This document shows positions 34,561 to 41,798 of a stretch of DNA of 64,000 nt, in pieces. The stretch lies in the NCBI GenBank assembly GCA_016195815.1, contig JACPYX010000006.1:1-64000 (forward strand). Direction: 5' to 3'. Below the pieces are notes generated by a model. It saw only the letters and a program-made list of their open reading frames with translations, made no database searches and was not told the DNA's origin. The DNA is from Chloroflexota bacterium (GTDB taxonomy: Bacteria; Chloroflexota; Anaerolineae; Anaerolineales; Villigracilaceae). Position 1 is the stretch's first letter. Each line of letters begins with the position of its first letter. Position numbers and translations under genes: made by a program.

Positions 34561-35643
34561 ATGAGCGCTGAATTTATTCTTCGTATTATTGGCATGATCG
34601 TGCTCGGCATCGCAGGCGGATATTGGGGGTACGATCTGGCGCGCACAAATCCTGTGGAAACCATCCGTTACACTCTTGGGATTGGATTGACCGGCGCGTT
34701 GACGGGCCTGGTCCTGACTCCGTACTTTACCACACGCCCGGCGCGCGCCCTCCGTTCTCTTCTTGGACGTATAGCGGCGGAGACCCTGTTTTCCGGACTC
34801 ATGGGCCTTGTCATCGGGTTACTCACCGCGGCCCTGTTGGCGTTTCCGCTTTCTCTTTTGCCTGATCCATTCGGACGCACCCTGCCGTTCATCGGCGTCC
34901 TGTTGTTCAGTTACTTTGGTGTGACGCTGTTCATCATGCGCCAGGGCGATATTATGAGTTTGTTCAGCACATTCAGCGGACGCACCGAAGGCGGCTCTGG
35001 TTCTTCCTGGACAAACCTCAACCGCACTATCTTACTCGATACCAGCGTCATCATTGACGGGCGCGTGGCCGACATCGCCCGCACTGGTTTCCTGCCTGGC
35101 ACCCTGCTCATCCCACGTTTTGTCTTGAACGAACTGCAATATATCGCCGATTCGCCCGATGGCCTGCGCCGCCAGCGCGGACGCCGCGGTATGGAAGTGT
35201 TATCTGAATTGCAAAAACTACCGAATATCCTCGTCCGTATCAGCGATATTGACGTGGACGGCGTGCGTGAAGTGGACGATAAACTGGTCGTGCTTGGCAA
35301 ACAACTTAAAAGTCCGGTGCTGACCAATGACTTCAATCTTAACCGCATCGCCGAATTGCAGGGTGTGACCGTGCTCAACATCAATGATCTTGCCAACGCG
35401 GTCAAATCTGTTGTTTTGCCAGGCGAAGCCTTGAACATCAACATCTTCCAGGAAGGCAAGGAGATCGGCCAGGGCGTCGGTTACATGGACGATGGCACGA
35501 TGGTCGTCGTGGAAAACGGCAAGGAATATATTGGCGAATATATGGATGTTCACATCACCAAAGTTTTGCAGACTGCCGCAGGCCGTATGATCTTCGCCCG
35601 CGTGGAAGAAGATAAGAAGAACGGCAACGGGAAAAAGAAATAA
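34561..35643 (+). CDS. Membrane-anchored PIN-TRAM protein (YacL type)
   Basis: The 360-aa protein has four predicted membrane helices (residues about 5-125), a PIN nuclease-like domain (ILLDTSVIIDGRVADIAR with the first acidic residue, later DDKLVVLGKQLKSPVLTNDFNLNRIA) and a C-terminal TRAM domain. It matches the YacL/PilT-N family often called twitching motility or RNA-binding protein. The start at 34561 has AAGGAGCAATT before it. It may act on RNA at the membrane; substrate is unknown. A lysine-rich tail ends the protein. Confidence 0.92.
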   Translation: MSAEFILRIIGMIVLGIAGGYWGYDLARTNPVETIRYTLGIGLTGALTGLVLTPYFTTRPARALRSLLGRIAAETLFSGLMGLVIGLLTAALLAFPLSLLPDPFGRTLPFIGVLLFSYFGVTLFIMRQGDIMSLFSTFSGRTEGGSGSSWTNLNRTILLDTSVIIDGRVADIARTGFLPGTLLIPRFVLNELQYIADSPDGLRRQRGRRGMEVLSELQKLPNILVRISDIDVDGVREVDDKLVVLGKQLKSPVLTNDFNLNRIAELQGVTVLNINDLANAVKSVVLPGEALNINIFQEGKEIGQGVGYMDDGTMVVVENGKEYIGEYMDVHITKVLQTAAGRMIFARVEEDKKNGNGKKK

Positions 35644-35829
35644 TCCATCGCACTGAGCGGAGTCGTGGTCGAGCAGACCGGTGTTCTTTCGACCGTATCA
35701 AGACCCGGCGAAGTCGAAGTGCAATTCAACATGCAAAACAATCAACCGCGAAGATTTACCAAAGTTTTTCTTTGGGTTCTTAGCGGTTGAAAAAATCTGT
35801 GTAATCTGTGGATAGTCCAAGGTAATTAA
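35644..35829. repeat. Intergenic region with dispersed repeat-like segments
   Basis: Three stretches look like short dispersed repeats, not gene sequence. They are cactgagcggagtcgtggtcgag (35651-35673) facing cgaagtcgaagtg (35709-35721), a partial inverted pair accgcgaag/cttagcggtt (about 35745-35788), and aatctgtgtaatctgtgg (35793-35810). There is no gene, terminator or clear promoter for cysS. Confidence 0.5.
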
Positions 35830-37227
35830 ATGATCCGTCTTTACAACACCCTCACCCGCAAAAAAGAAGACTTTCAAACCATCGAGCCGAACAAAGTCCG
35901 CATGTACGTGTGCGGCGTCACGGTCTATAACGACGCGCACGTCGGGCATGCCATGTCGGCGCTGGTCTTTGACATCATCCGCCGTTACCTCGAATATCGC
36001 GGCTACACGGTCAGGCATGTAATGAACTACACTGACGTGGACGACAAGATCATTGCGCGCGCCAACAAGCTCGGCGAAGACCCGCTCAAACTTTCACAGC
36101 GTTACATCGAAGATTATGCGCGCGACCTGGCCGGCCTCAACATCCTGCCTGCCACATCCAACCCGCAGGTCAGCAAGACCATGCCGCTCATCATCAAATT
36201 CATCGAGGGTCTCATCCAAAAAGAACATGCCTATGCGGCTGAGAACGGTGATGTCTACTTCCGCGTTACCAGCGATGATGATTACGGCAAACTCTCCGCC
36301 CGCAAGCTCGACGACATGCAAGCCGGTTCACGCATCGAAGTCGGCGAACAAAAACAACACCCGATGGACTTCGCCCTCTGGAAAGCCGCCAAGCCCGGCG
36401 AAATTTCATGGGACAGTCCCTGGGGCAAAGGCCGTCCGGGCTGGCACATCGAATGCTCCGCCATGAATCTGGCCGAACTCGGCGAACAGATAGATATTCA
36501 CGGCGGCGGTAACGACCTGATCTTCCCGCATCACGAAAACGAAATTGCTCAAAGCGAGTCGTTCACCGGCAAGCAATTCTCGCGCTATTGGATCCACAAC
36601 GGCATGTTGCAACTCGGCGGCGAGAAAATGTCAAAGTCGCTCGGTAATATTATCAGTATCAAAGAGTTTCTCGCCAAACGGGATGCAGACGTGATGCGGA
36701 TGCTGGTGCTGAACGGAACTTATCGCGCGCCGCTGCTGTTCAACGACGAAACGCTGGACGCGGCCGAGAAATCGGTTGACCGCCTCAAATCCGGACTTCG
36801 ACCGGCCGCCGTTTCCGCAAGCGGACTCGCTGCTGGCAGTGCATCCGAACTTGCGGCTGTGGTCAACTCTGCCAAAGAAAACTTTACCAGCGTAATGGAC
36901 GACGACTTCAACACCGCCGGTGCAGTCGCCGTGTTGTTTGAACTTGTCAAAGCCATCAACACCGCCCGCGACAAGGGCGCGACGGATGATGAACTCAAAT
37001 CCGCACAAGATCAATTGCGTGAACTGACCGGCGTGCTTGGCCTGCGCTTGCAAGGCAGGCAAGGCTCAAGCGAAACGGACAAATTCGTGAACCTGCTCAT
37101 CGAAGTAAGAAACGAAGTGAGAAAACAAAAACTCTGGCCGCTCTCCGACTTGATCCGAGATAGATTGAAGGAACTGGGCGTCACCATCGAAGACAGCAAA
37201 GACGGCACAACGTGGAGATGGGGATAA
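35830..37227 (+). CDS. cysS: Cysteine-tRNA ligase
   Basis: This class I synthetase charges tRNA-Cys. The 465-aa length is usual. The Zn-binding Cys lies in MYVCGVTVYNDAHVGHAM, which also holds the HIGH-type motif HVGH. CSAMN and HHENEIAQSE provide further Zn ligands, and KMSKSLGN is the KMSKS loop. The ATG at 35830 has only AAGG some way upstream. A good terminator follows. Confidence 0.97.
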   Translation: MIRLYNTLTRKKEDFQTIEPNKVRMYVCGVTVYNDAHVGHAMSALVFDIIRRYLEYRGYTVRHVMNYTDVDDKIIARANKLGEDPLKLSQRYIEDYARDLAGLNILPATSNPQVSKTMPLIIKFIEGLIQKEHAYAAENGDVYFRVTSDDDYGKLSARKLDDMQAGSRIEVGEQKQHPMDFALWKAAKPGEISWDSPWGKGRPGWHIECSAMNLAELGEQIDIHGGGNDLIFPHHENEIAQSESFTGKQFSRYWIHNGMLQLGGEKMSKSLGNIISIKEFLAKRDADVMRMLVLNGTYRAPLLFNDETLDAAEKSVDRLKSGLRPAAVSASGLAAGSASELAAVVNSAKENFTSVMDDDFNTAGAVAVLFELVKAINTARDKGATDDELKSAQDQLRELTGVLGLRLQGRQGSSETDKFVNLLIEVRNEVRKQKLWPLSDLIRDRLKELGVTIEDSKDGTTWRWG

Positions 37228-37256
37228 GCGAGCAAATCAGGAATTGGCAAAATAAA

Positions 37257-37290
37257 AACTTCCGAGACTTCAATCTCGGAAGTTTTTATT
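37257..37290 (+). terminator. Terminator of cysS
   Basis: A 10-bp perfect stem (acttccgaga/tctcggaagt) with a six-base loop is followed by TTTTATT. Confidence 0.88.
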
Positions 37291-37322
37291 AGACCACTCG
37301 CGAAAGTTGTTATATGAGTTGC

Positions 37323-39410
37323 CTAGCGAACGATCACTGCATCCAGGGTGCCCATGGTATTAACTGGTCCGGTGAAGACCAGCTTCAGTGTGTGTTTGCC
37401 GTAAACCAATTGGCCCGGATAATCCCAGCGTTGCTGGAAGCGAAGGTCAGGTGACTGTTGATTAAGCGACCCGGCCAGCTGGTTATCTATATAGATGTCC
37501 ATGCTGCCATAACTTGGCCCCGCCGCGTACAGAACGCTGAAGGACTGACCGGTGAAGCTCAGCGTCACGGATGTGGCTTTTGTGCCAGTGTATTTGTATT
37601 TGCCTAAATAAGCCTGGCTGTTGGACACAAGCGGCCAGAATGAGGAGAACTTGAAAAAGCGATAGGTATCGTCATAGGTTGTCTCTGAAACTGGCGGTTG
37701 GGTTGTCGCTTGCGAAGTAGCTGTTGGCTGGGGTGATGTGGATGTTGCGGTGGGCAGTACCGGCGCAGGAGACGCGGTTGGGGTAGCTGTCAGAGGGATT
37801 GGCGTTGCAGTAAGAATCGGCAGAACCGGCGCGGGAGACGCGGTCGGAGTGGCCGTCAGAGGGATTGGCGTTGGGGTAAAAGTTGGCAGAACCGGCGCGG
37901 GAGACGCGGTCGGAGTAGCCGTCTGAGCGATCGGTGTTGAAGTAAAAGTCGGCAATATGGAGGACGCGGCCGCAAACTCAAAGGCTCCAATGTCAAAGCC
38001 CGCTCCTTGCGGCCGTAAATTGCCGTCAAAGTCACTTGGAATGCCGGAGTTGAATCCTTTATCTATGCACGGAGAAGCAGACTGCAGGCGAAAATTCTTA
38101 GCCGCCATATTTACGAAAAGCGGATTAAGCCCCCAAACATCGCCAGGATCTGGGGAACGCGCAGGAAGTCCGCCCGCCCTGTAAACGCAATTGTATCCCG
38201 CAGTGAGTGATGACTTTGAGATGCTGTCGGGCCAGATGGAGCCGACGCCATTCTCTTGATAGGCAAAGACGTTGTTTCGAATTTTTACGTTAGTCGTATT
38301 GGTTAAATAGATACCGGTTGAGTAAGCAAAATCAGGGTTACCCACGAAGGTATTATTTTCAAAGCGAATATCACGCGCCCCATTTATATTGGCTATCCCG
38401 TTCGTGTTAACGACGTTATTTATGAATGTCAGGTTGTATGCCCCGCCCTCCACCTGAAACGCCCTGGCTGCCACATTTAGGTTGAGCGAACTGGTTACGT
38501 TAATACAGGAATTGCCATCGAAAAGGATATCATGCCCTGCAATCTTGTCGCCTGCAAAGGTCTGAAAACAGTCCGTGTGAGAGTCGCTTATATAGTCGTT
38601 GGAAAGATTCTGAAGGCTGGCTAAACTGCAGGGTGTTCCCTGTGTGTATCCTTCAGGGCCAAACGGTATATCGTGGATCTTATTGTTCCTGAACACATGT
38701 CCGCTGCCGTGAAAAAGGATGCCGTTGGCATCCAGCCATGTCGCGCCCGCATAAGTCACGTTACACGGATTATTTTGAATGGTCTGGGAAATGTCGTTGC
38801 CCTCTACGAGGTGATTTTGTCCCATGATCTCCAGGCCGAATAAACCGTTTCGATATAGCACGTTGTTTTTTACAATGCAGTCATGCGTCGCAGATGGATT
38901 GGCAGGCAATCCCTGAAGACTGATCCCGCCCATCGTGCTGTATTGAACGGTGTTGTTTTCAATGTCGCACCAGCCGCCCTTATTGACAAGTATCCCAACC
39001 GCTAAATCAGCCAATGTAGTGACAGTAAAACCTTTGATGGTAACGTAGTCTGCAGAAACCACAAAGCCTTGCATATTCACAGTCCCTTGTGCTTGCAAGA
39101 CCACAGCGCGATTGACCGTAACTCTCTCGGCATAATTTCCAGCCAGGACTATCACTGTATCTCCTGCCGCCGCCGTGTTGACCGCCTTTTGAATAGTCTT
39201 AAAGGGAGCTGAAGATGTGCCTGGATTAGCGTCATTGCCGGTTGCAGACACGTAATAGATTGTCTGCGCAGCCAGGGCAGCTTGACTCTGCGCCCTCGCT
39301 GCAACCGGTTCGAAAGAAGCGTGCGCGCTCGTGTAGATGCCAAGTATCATTGCGAGCGCAATTGCGCTTGCAATGATGACGCTCGTTATTCGGTAAACTG
39401 TTTTAATCAT
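37323..39410 (-). CDS. Secreted parallel beta-helix surface protein
   Basis: The 695-aa protein has a signal peptide (to about residue 31-35) and a DUF1565-like opening (TIYYVSATGNDANPGTSSAPFKTIQKAV). A right-handed beta-helix of many N-rich turns follows (about 75-470), then a Thr/Pro linker built of 22-residue repeats (about 487-560), and a C-terminal beta-rich domain resembling carbohydrate-binding modules. It has no membrane anchor or sortase motif. Function is unknown: adhesin, polysaccharide binding or lyase. AAGGAG precedes the ATG. The probable c-di-GMP-I riboswitch upstream suggests it is made in response to the motile/sessile switch. Confidence 0.85.
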   Translation of the reverse strand: MIKTVYRITSVIIASAIALAMILGIYTSAHASFEPVAARAQSQAALAAQTIYYVSATGNDANPGTSSAPFKTIQKAVNTAAAGDTVIVLAGNYAERVTVNRAVVLQAQGTVNMQGFVVSADYVTIKGFTVTTLADLAVGILVNKGGWCDIENNTVQYSTMGGISLQGLPANPSATHDCIVKNNVLYRNGLFGLEIMGQNHLVEGNDISQTIQNNPCNVTYAGATWLDANGILFHGSGHVFRNNKIHDIPFGPEGYTQGTPCSLASLQNLSNDYISDSHTDCFQTFAGDKIAGHDILFDGNSCINVTSSLNLNVAARAFQVEGGAYNLTFINNVVNTNGIANINGARDIRFENNTFVGNPDFAYSTGIYLTNTTNVKIRNNVFAYQENGVGSIWPDSISKSSLTAGYNCVYRAGGLPARSPDPGDVWGLNPLFVNMAAKNFRLQSASPCIDKGFNSGIPSDFDGNLRPQGAGFDIGAFEFAAASSILPTFTSTPIAQTATPTASPAPVLPTFTPTPIPLTATPTASPAPVLPILTATPIPLTATPTASPAPVLPTATSTSPQPTATSQATTQPPVSETTYDDTYRFFKFSSFWPLVSNSQAYLGKYKYTGTKATSVTLSFTGQSFSVLYAAGPSYGSMDIYIDNQLAGSLNQQSPDLRFQQRWDYPGQLVYGKHTLKLVFTGPVNTMGTLDAVIVR
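37753..37950. repeat. 66-bp tandem repeat, three copies, in the beta-helix gene
   Basis: Units start at 37753, 37819 and 37885, each opening ggcag(a/t)accggcgc, with a truncated fourth start at 37951. The period of 66 bp keeps the frame and encodes 22-residue Ala/Thr/Pro repeats in the linker. The copies are nearly identical, so copy number may vary between strains. Confidence 0.9.
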
Positions 39411-39465
39411 TTTTTCTCCTTACTGAAAAACAAACTGATCAAGCAGACGCAAAACTGTTTTGCGA

Positions 39466-39556
39466 TCCTTTAGAAACCCGGCGGCCATTGTGGATCTACC
39501 GCTTTAGGCTAGCGGCTTGGCTTTGTCGGCTTTTGCCGAGTTTGCCCAAATTGAAT
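39466..39556 (-). promoter_or_regulatory. Probable c-di-GMP-I (GEMM) riboswitch
   Basis: Read on the minus strand, the order of GEMM-I conserved blocks is present: GGGCAAACT, a GGC-AAAA-GCC tetraloop hairpin, ACAAAGCC, then GCCTAAAGC, and finally ATGGCCGCCGGGTTTC. These match the consensus blocks GGCAAACC, GNRA hairpin, GCAAAGCC, CCTAA and ATGGxxGCCGGGTT. It lies 56 bases before the start codon of the beta-helix surface protein. Outer pairing is not fully clear by eye. Expression of a surface adhesin is a common target of this riboswitch class. Confidence 0.72.
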
Positions 39557-39815
39557 TAGATTTGTTGTTTTGGGGTTGTTGTTATTGCAACAGCTTGCGT
39601 TGCTTTTCTGCTTGAGCGGCCCACAGTATAAAAGCAAAGCCCCTCGAAATCATGAACACATCTGTAATCTAACAATTTAGAAAGGGCGCATGAAATTCGC
39701 TCGTGTATTATGAGCGCTTCCTGATTTATCCGTGACAAACACACGAACCAGGCTTATCATTAACCTTGTTTATTAGAACAATCTCATTTTCTAAAAGAAA
39801 ATTCTCCGAGGTATC
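39557..39815. other. Rest of the divergent intergenic region
   Basis: The region between the riboswitch and the DUF2721 gene holds no gene. It is A/T-rich. A TATACT-like -10 for the riboswitch transcript may lie near 39630 on the minus strand. A tttctaaaagaaa inverted repeat (39789-39801) lies just before the DUF2721 gene. Confidence 0.35.
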
Positions 39816-40271
39816 TTGACCGTCACTGAACTTATTCCTGTTTTGCAAGTTGCCATTGGCCCGGTTGTGCTGATCTCTGGTATTGGTCTGCTCATCCTTT
39901 CCATGACCAATCGTTTTGGCCGCGTGATTGATCGCGGCCGCAGCCTCGCGCGCGAACTGCCTGAGATACCGCGTCAAGATCAGATCCGCGTCAATGAGCA
40001 ATTGCGCATTCTCTCCCGTCGGGCTGAATATTTGCGGCGCGCAATTACATCCGCTTCGGTCAGCGTTTTGTCTGCGGCAGTTTTGATCATCACCCTTTTC
40101 ATCACTGCCGCACTTGGGCTGGAGGCTGCCTGGCTTATCGGAATCCTGTTCGTTGCCGCAATGGGCTTCCTCATTTTTTCGCTGGTTGCATTCCTTCAAG
40201 ACTTGAACGAATCATTGCTTGCGTTCAAGCTCGATATTGGCATGAATCCAAGAGATAAATTCATGAAATAG
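39816..40271 (+). CDS. DUF2721 membrane protein
   Basis: The 151-aa protein matches DUF2721: one membrane helix near the start (IGPVVLISGIGLLILSMTNRFGRVIDRGR, with the conserved N-R-x-x-R-x-x-D-R-x-R motif) and two more near residues 80-130. The start codon appears to be TTG with GAGGT just before it; no ATG fits. The function of the family is unknown. It is probably co-transcribed with plsY, 23 bases downstream. Confidence 0.88.
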   Translation: MTVTELIPVLQVAIGPVVLISGIGLLILSMTNRFGRVIDRGRSLARELPEIPRQDQIRVNEQLRILSRRAEYLRRAITSASVSVLSAAVLIITLFITAALGLEAAWLIGILFVAAMGFLIFSLVAFLQDLNESLLAFKLDIGMNPRDKFMK

Positions 40272-40294
40272 GTTTTCGATCTGAAACGACCATT

Positions 40295-40903
40295 ATGATA
40301 ATTTTTTCTGCCCTTGGCTTCGCACTGCTTGGATATATCTCAGGCGCTCTTCCGTTTGCAGTTTGGGTGACGCGCCTTATCACAGGCGCAGATGTGCGTG
40401 ACTCAGGTTCAGGCCATGCAACGACAACCAACACGATTCGCCGTGCCGGATTTGGACCGGGCGTGGCGGTACTGCTTCTCGATCTGGCGAAAGGCTTTCT
40501 GCCAACTTACCTCGCGTTGAAATATTCGCCGGCAACTTTTATCGTTCCTGTGACTGCCGCATTCGTCATCATAGGTCATTGCTGGCCGGTCTTCGCACAA
40601 TTTCGCGGCGGTATGGGGCTTGCCAGCGCAGGCGGATGTCTCCTGGCCGTTTCACTGCTGGCATTCTTGACGGCTGCTGCAATCCTAATCGTGTTGACCT
40701 TGGCGATCCGCCATTCGGCGCGCGCCAGCGTCTTTACCGGGATTGCTGTCGCGCCTGTGTTGTGGTTGATGAGTCAGCGCGGGATCGAATTTTGGGTTGC
40801 AGTCGCGGTTGGCCTCGTCATCGCCTACCGTTTTCTGATTGACTGGAATCGCCAATATCGCGAACTCTGGCTTGACCGAAAAAACAGGATTGTACTTAAA
40901 TAA
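40295..40903 (+). CDS. plsY: PlsY-type acyl-phosphate:glycerol-3-phosphate acyltransferase
   Basis: PlsY starts phospholipid synthesis by acylating glycerol-3-phosphate. The 202-aa protein has about five helices and three recognisable motifs in altered form. Motif 1 is RDSGSGHATTTNTIR where SGNxGATN is usual, motif 2 is GHCWPVFAQFRGGMGLAS where GHxxPVFxxFKGGKGVAT is usual, and the C-terminal region is AYRFLIDWNRQYREL. The changes (K to M/R in motif 2) make activity or substrate uncertain, so it could be a divergent PlsY paralogue. Confidence 0.8.
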   Translation: MIIFSALGFALLGYISGALPFAVWVTRLITGADVRDSGSGHATTTNTIRRAGFGPGVAVLLLDLAKGFLPTYLALKYSPATFIVPVTAAFVIIGHCWPVFAQFRGGMGLASAGGCLLAVSLLAFLTAAAILIVLTLAIRHSARASVFTGIAVAPVLWLMSQRGIEFWVAVAVGLVIAYRFLIDWNRQYRELWLDRKNRIVLK

Positions 40904-40942
40904 AGAGAGACCAGTTCAGCAGGCTGGTCTCTCTTTATTCTC
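40900..40942. terminator. Bidirectional terminator between plsY and the PP2C gene
   Basis: A near-perfect palindrome, aataaagagagaccag…ctggtctctctttatt, has about 16 bp of stem and A/T flanks. It serves both convergent genes and overlaps the last codons of the phosphatase gene. Confidence 0.88.
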
Positions 40943-41798
40943 CAAATAATTGTTCAAAGATACTTTTCTTTTTTTGCGGAATGGCAATTCCCTCTTTTGG
41001 CACAGCCAGCAGAATAACTGTGATGTTATCGTGTCCGCCGCGTTCGTTGGCCTGCGCCACCAGATCCTCAGCCGCGGATTTAAGGCCGCTGCGCGTGGTG
41101 AGCACGCGCAGGATTTCATCATCCCACACCAGGTCGGTCAAGCCGTCGCTGCACATCAATAAAATATCGCCAGCCCTCAAAGTCGTCCCCTGATTTTTCA
41201 AAGCTTTCTCACGATCGTCTTCATTGCTCAAAAGCAGGCGAAAATCCACTTGCGGCAATTCGACCGATCCCAGGTGCCGGCGGATCACATGCACATTAGG
41301 ATGATCGCGCGCCTGCTCCGGCAGGATAATGCCCTTCTCGATCGCTTCCTGAACCCAGGTGTGGTCCACCGTTAAACGTTGTATCTTCCCATCTCGAATT
41401 AAATAAATGCGCGAGTCGCCGACATACGCGGTGTATAACTTATATCCTTCAACCCATACACAGGCGCAGGTGGATCCCATGCCATGCTGGTCGGTCTTGC
41501 TGGCCGAGCGCGAGGCAATTGCCTGGCTGGCCGCGTGAATGGCAGATTCCATGATCTCGAGCGGTTTCCTGCCATTGCTCTCGGAAACATTCTGGATGAT
41601 GTAATTAACCGCAAGTTCCGCCGCCACTTCACCGGCGCGATGCCCGCCTATGCCATCCGCGATAATGGCAAACACCACTGGTTTTTCGGCTTCATTTAAA
41701 TATGAAGAGACGGTATAGCGATCTTCGTTATTTTTACCAGCCTTCCCTGCGTGGCTTAAGGCCGCGACATGTAGATGAGGGCGCTGGGAACGATTCAT
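40935..41798 (-). CDS. PP2C-family Ser/Thr protein phosphatase
   Basis: The 287-aa soluble phosphatase (Stp/PrpC type) has the PPM motifs NNEDRY, ADGIGGHRAGEVA, TAYVGDSRIYLIRDGKI, MCSDGLTDLV and GGHDNITVIL, with the metal-binding Asp residues in place. It should remove phosphate from Ser/Thr residues. It overlaps the upstream VWA/FHA gene by four bases (ATGA), so both are translated from one mRNA. No Hanks-type kinase is in the window. Confidence 0.95.
   Translation of the reverse strand: MNRSQRPHLHVAALSHAGKAGKNNEDRYTVSSYLNEAEKPVVFAIIADGIGGHRAGEVAAELAVNYIIQNVSESNGRKPLEIMESAIHAASQAIASRSASKTDQHGMGSTCACVWVEGYKLYTAYVGDSRIYLIRDGKIQRLTVDHTWVQEAIEKGIILPEQARDHPNVHVIRRHLGSVELPQVDFRLLLSNEDDREKALKNQGTTLRAGDILLMCSDGLTDLVWDDEILRVLTTRSGLKSAAEDLVAQANERGGHDNITVILLAVPKEGIAIPQKKKSIFEQLFGE

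Noticed and set aside
37738-37926. Plus-strand frame of Gly/Val/Ala repeats
   Set aside because: It is the antisense reading of the 66-bp repeats encoding the Thr/Pro linker of the beta-helix protein.
37753-37950. CRISPR-like spacing of repeats
   Set aside because: The copies are contiguous 66-bp units with no unique spacers, they are in frame in a gene, and there are no cas genes.
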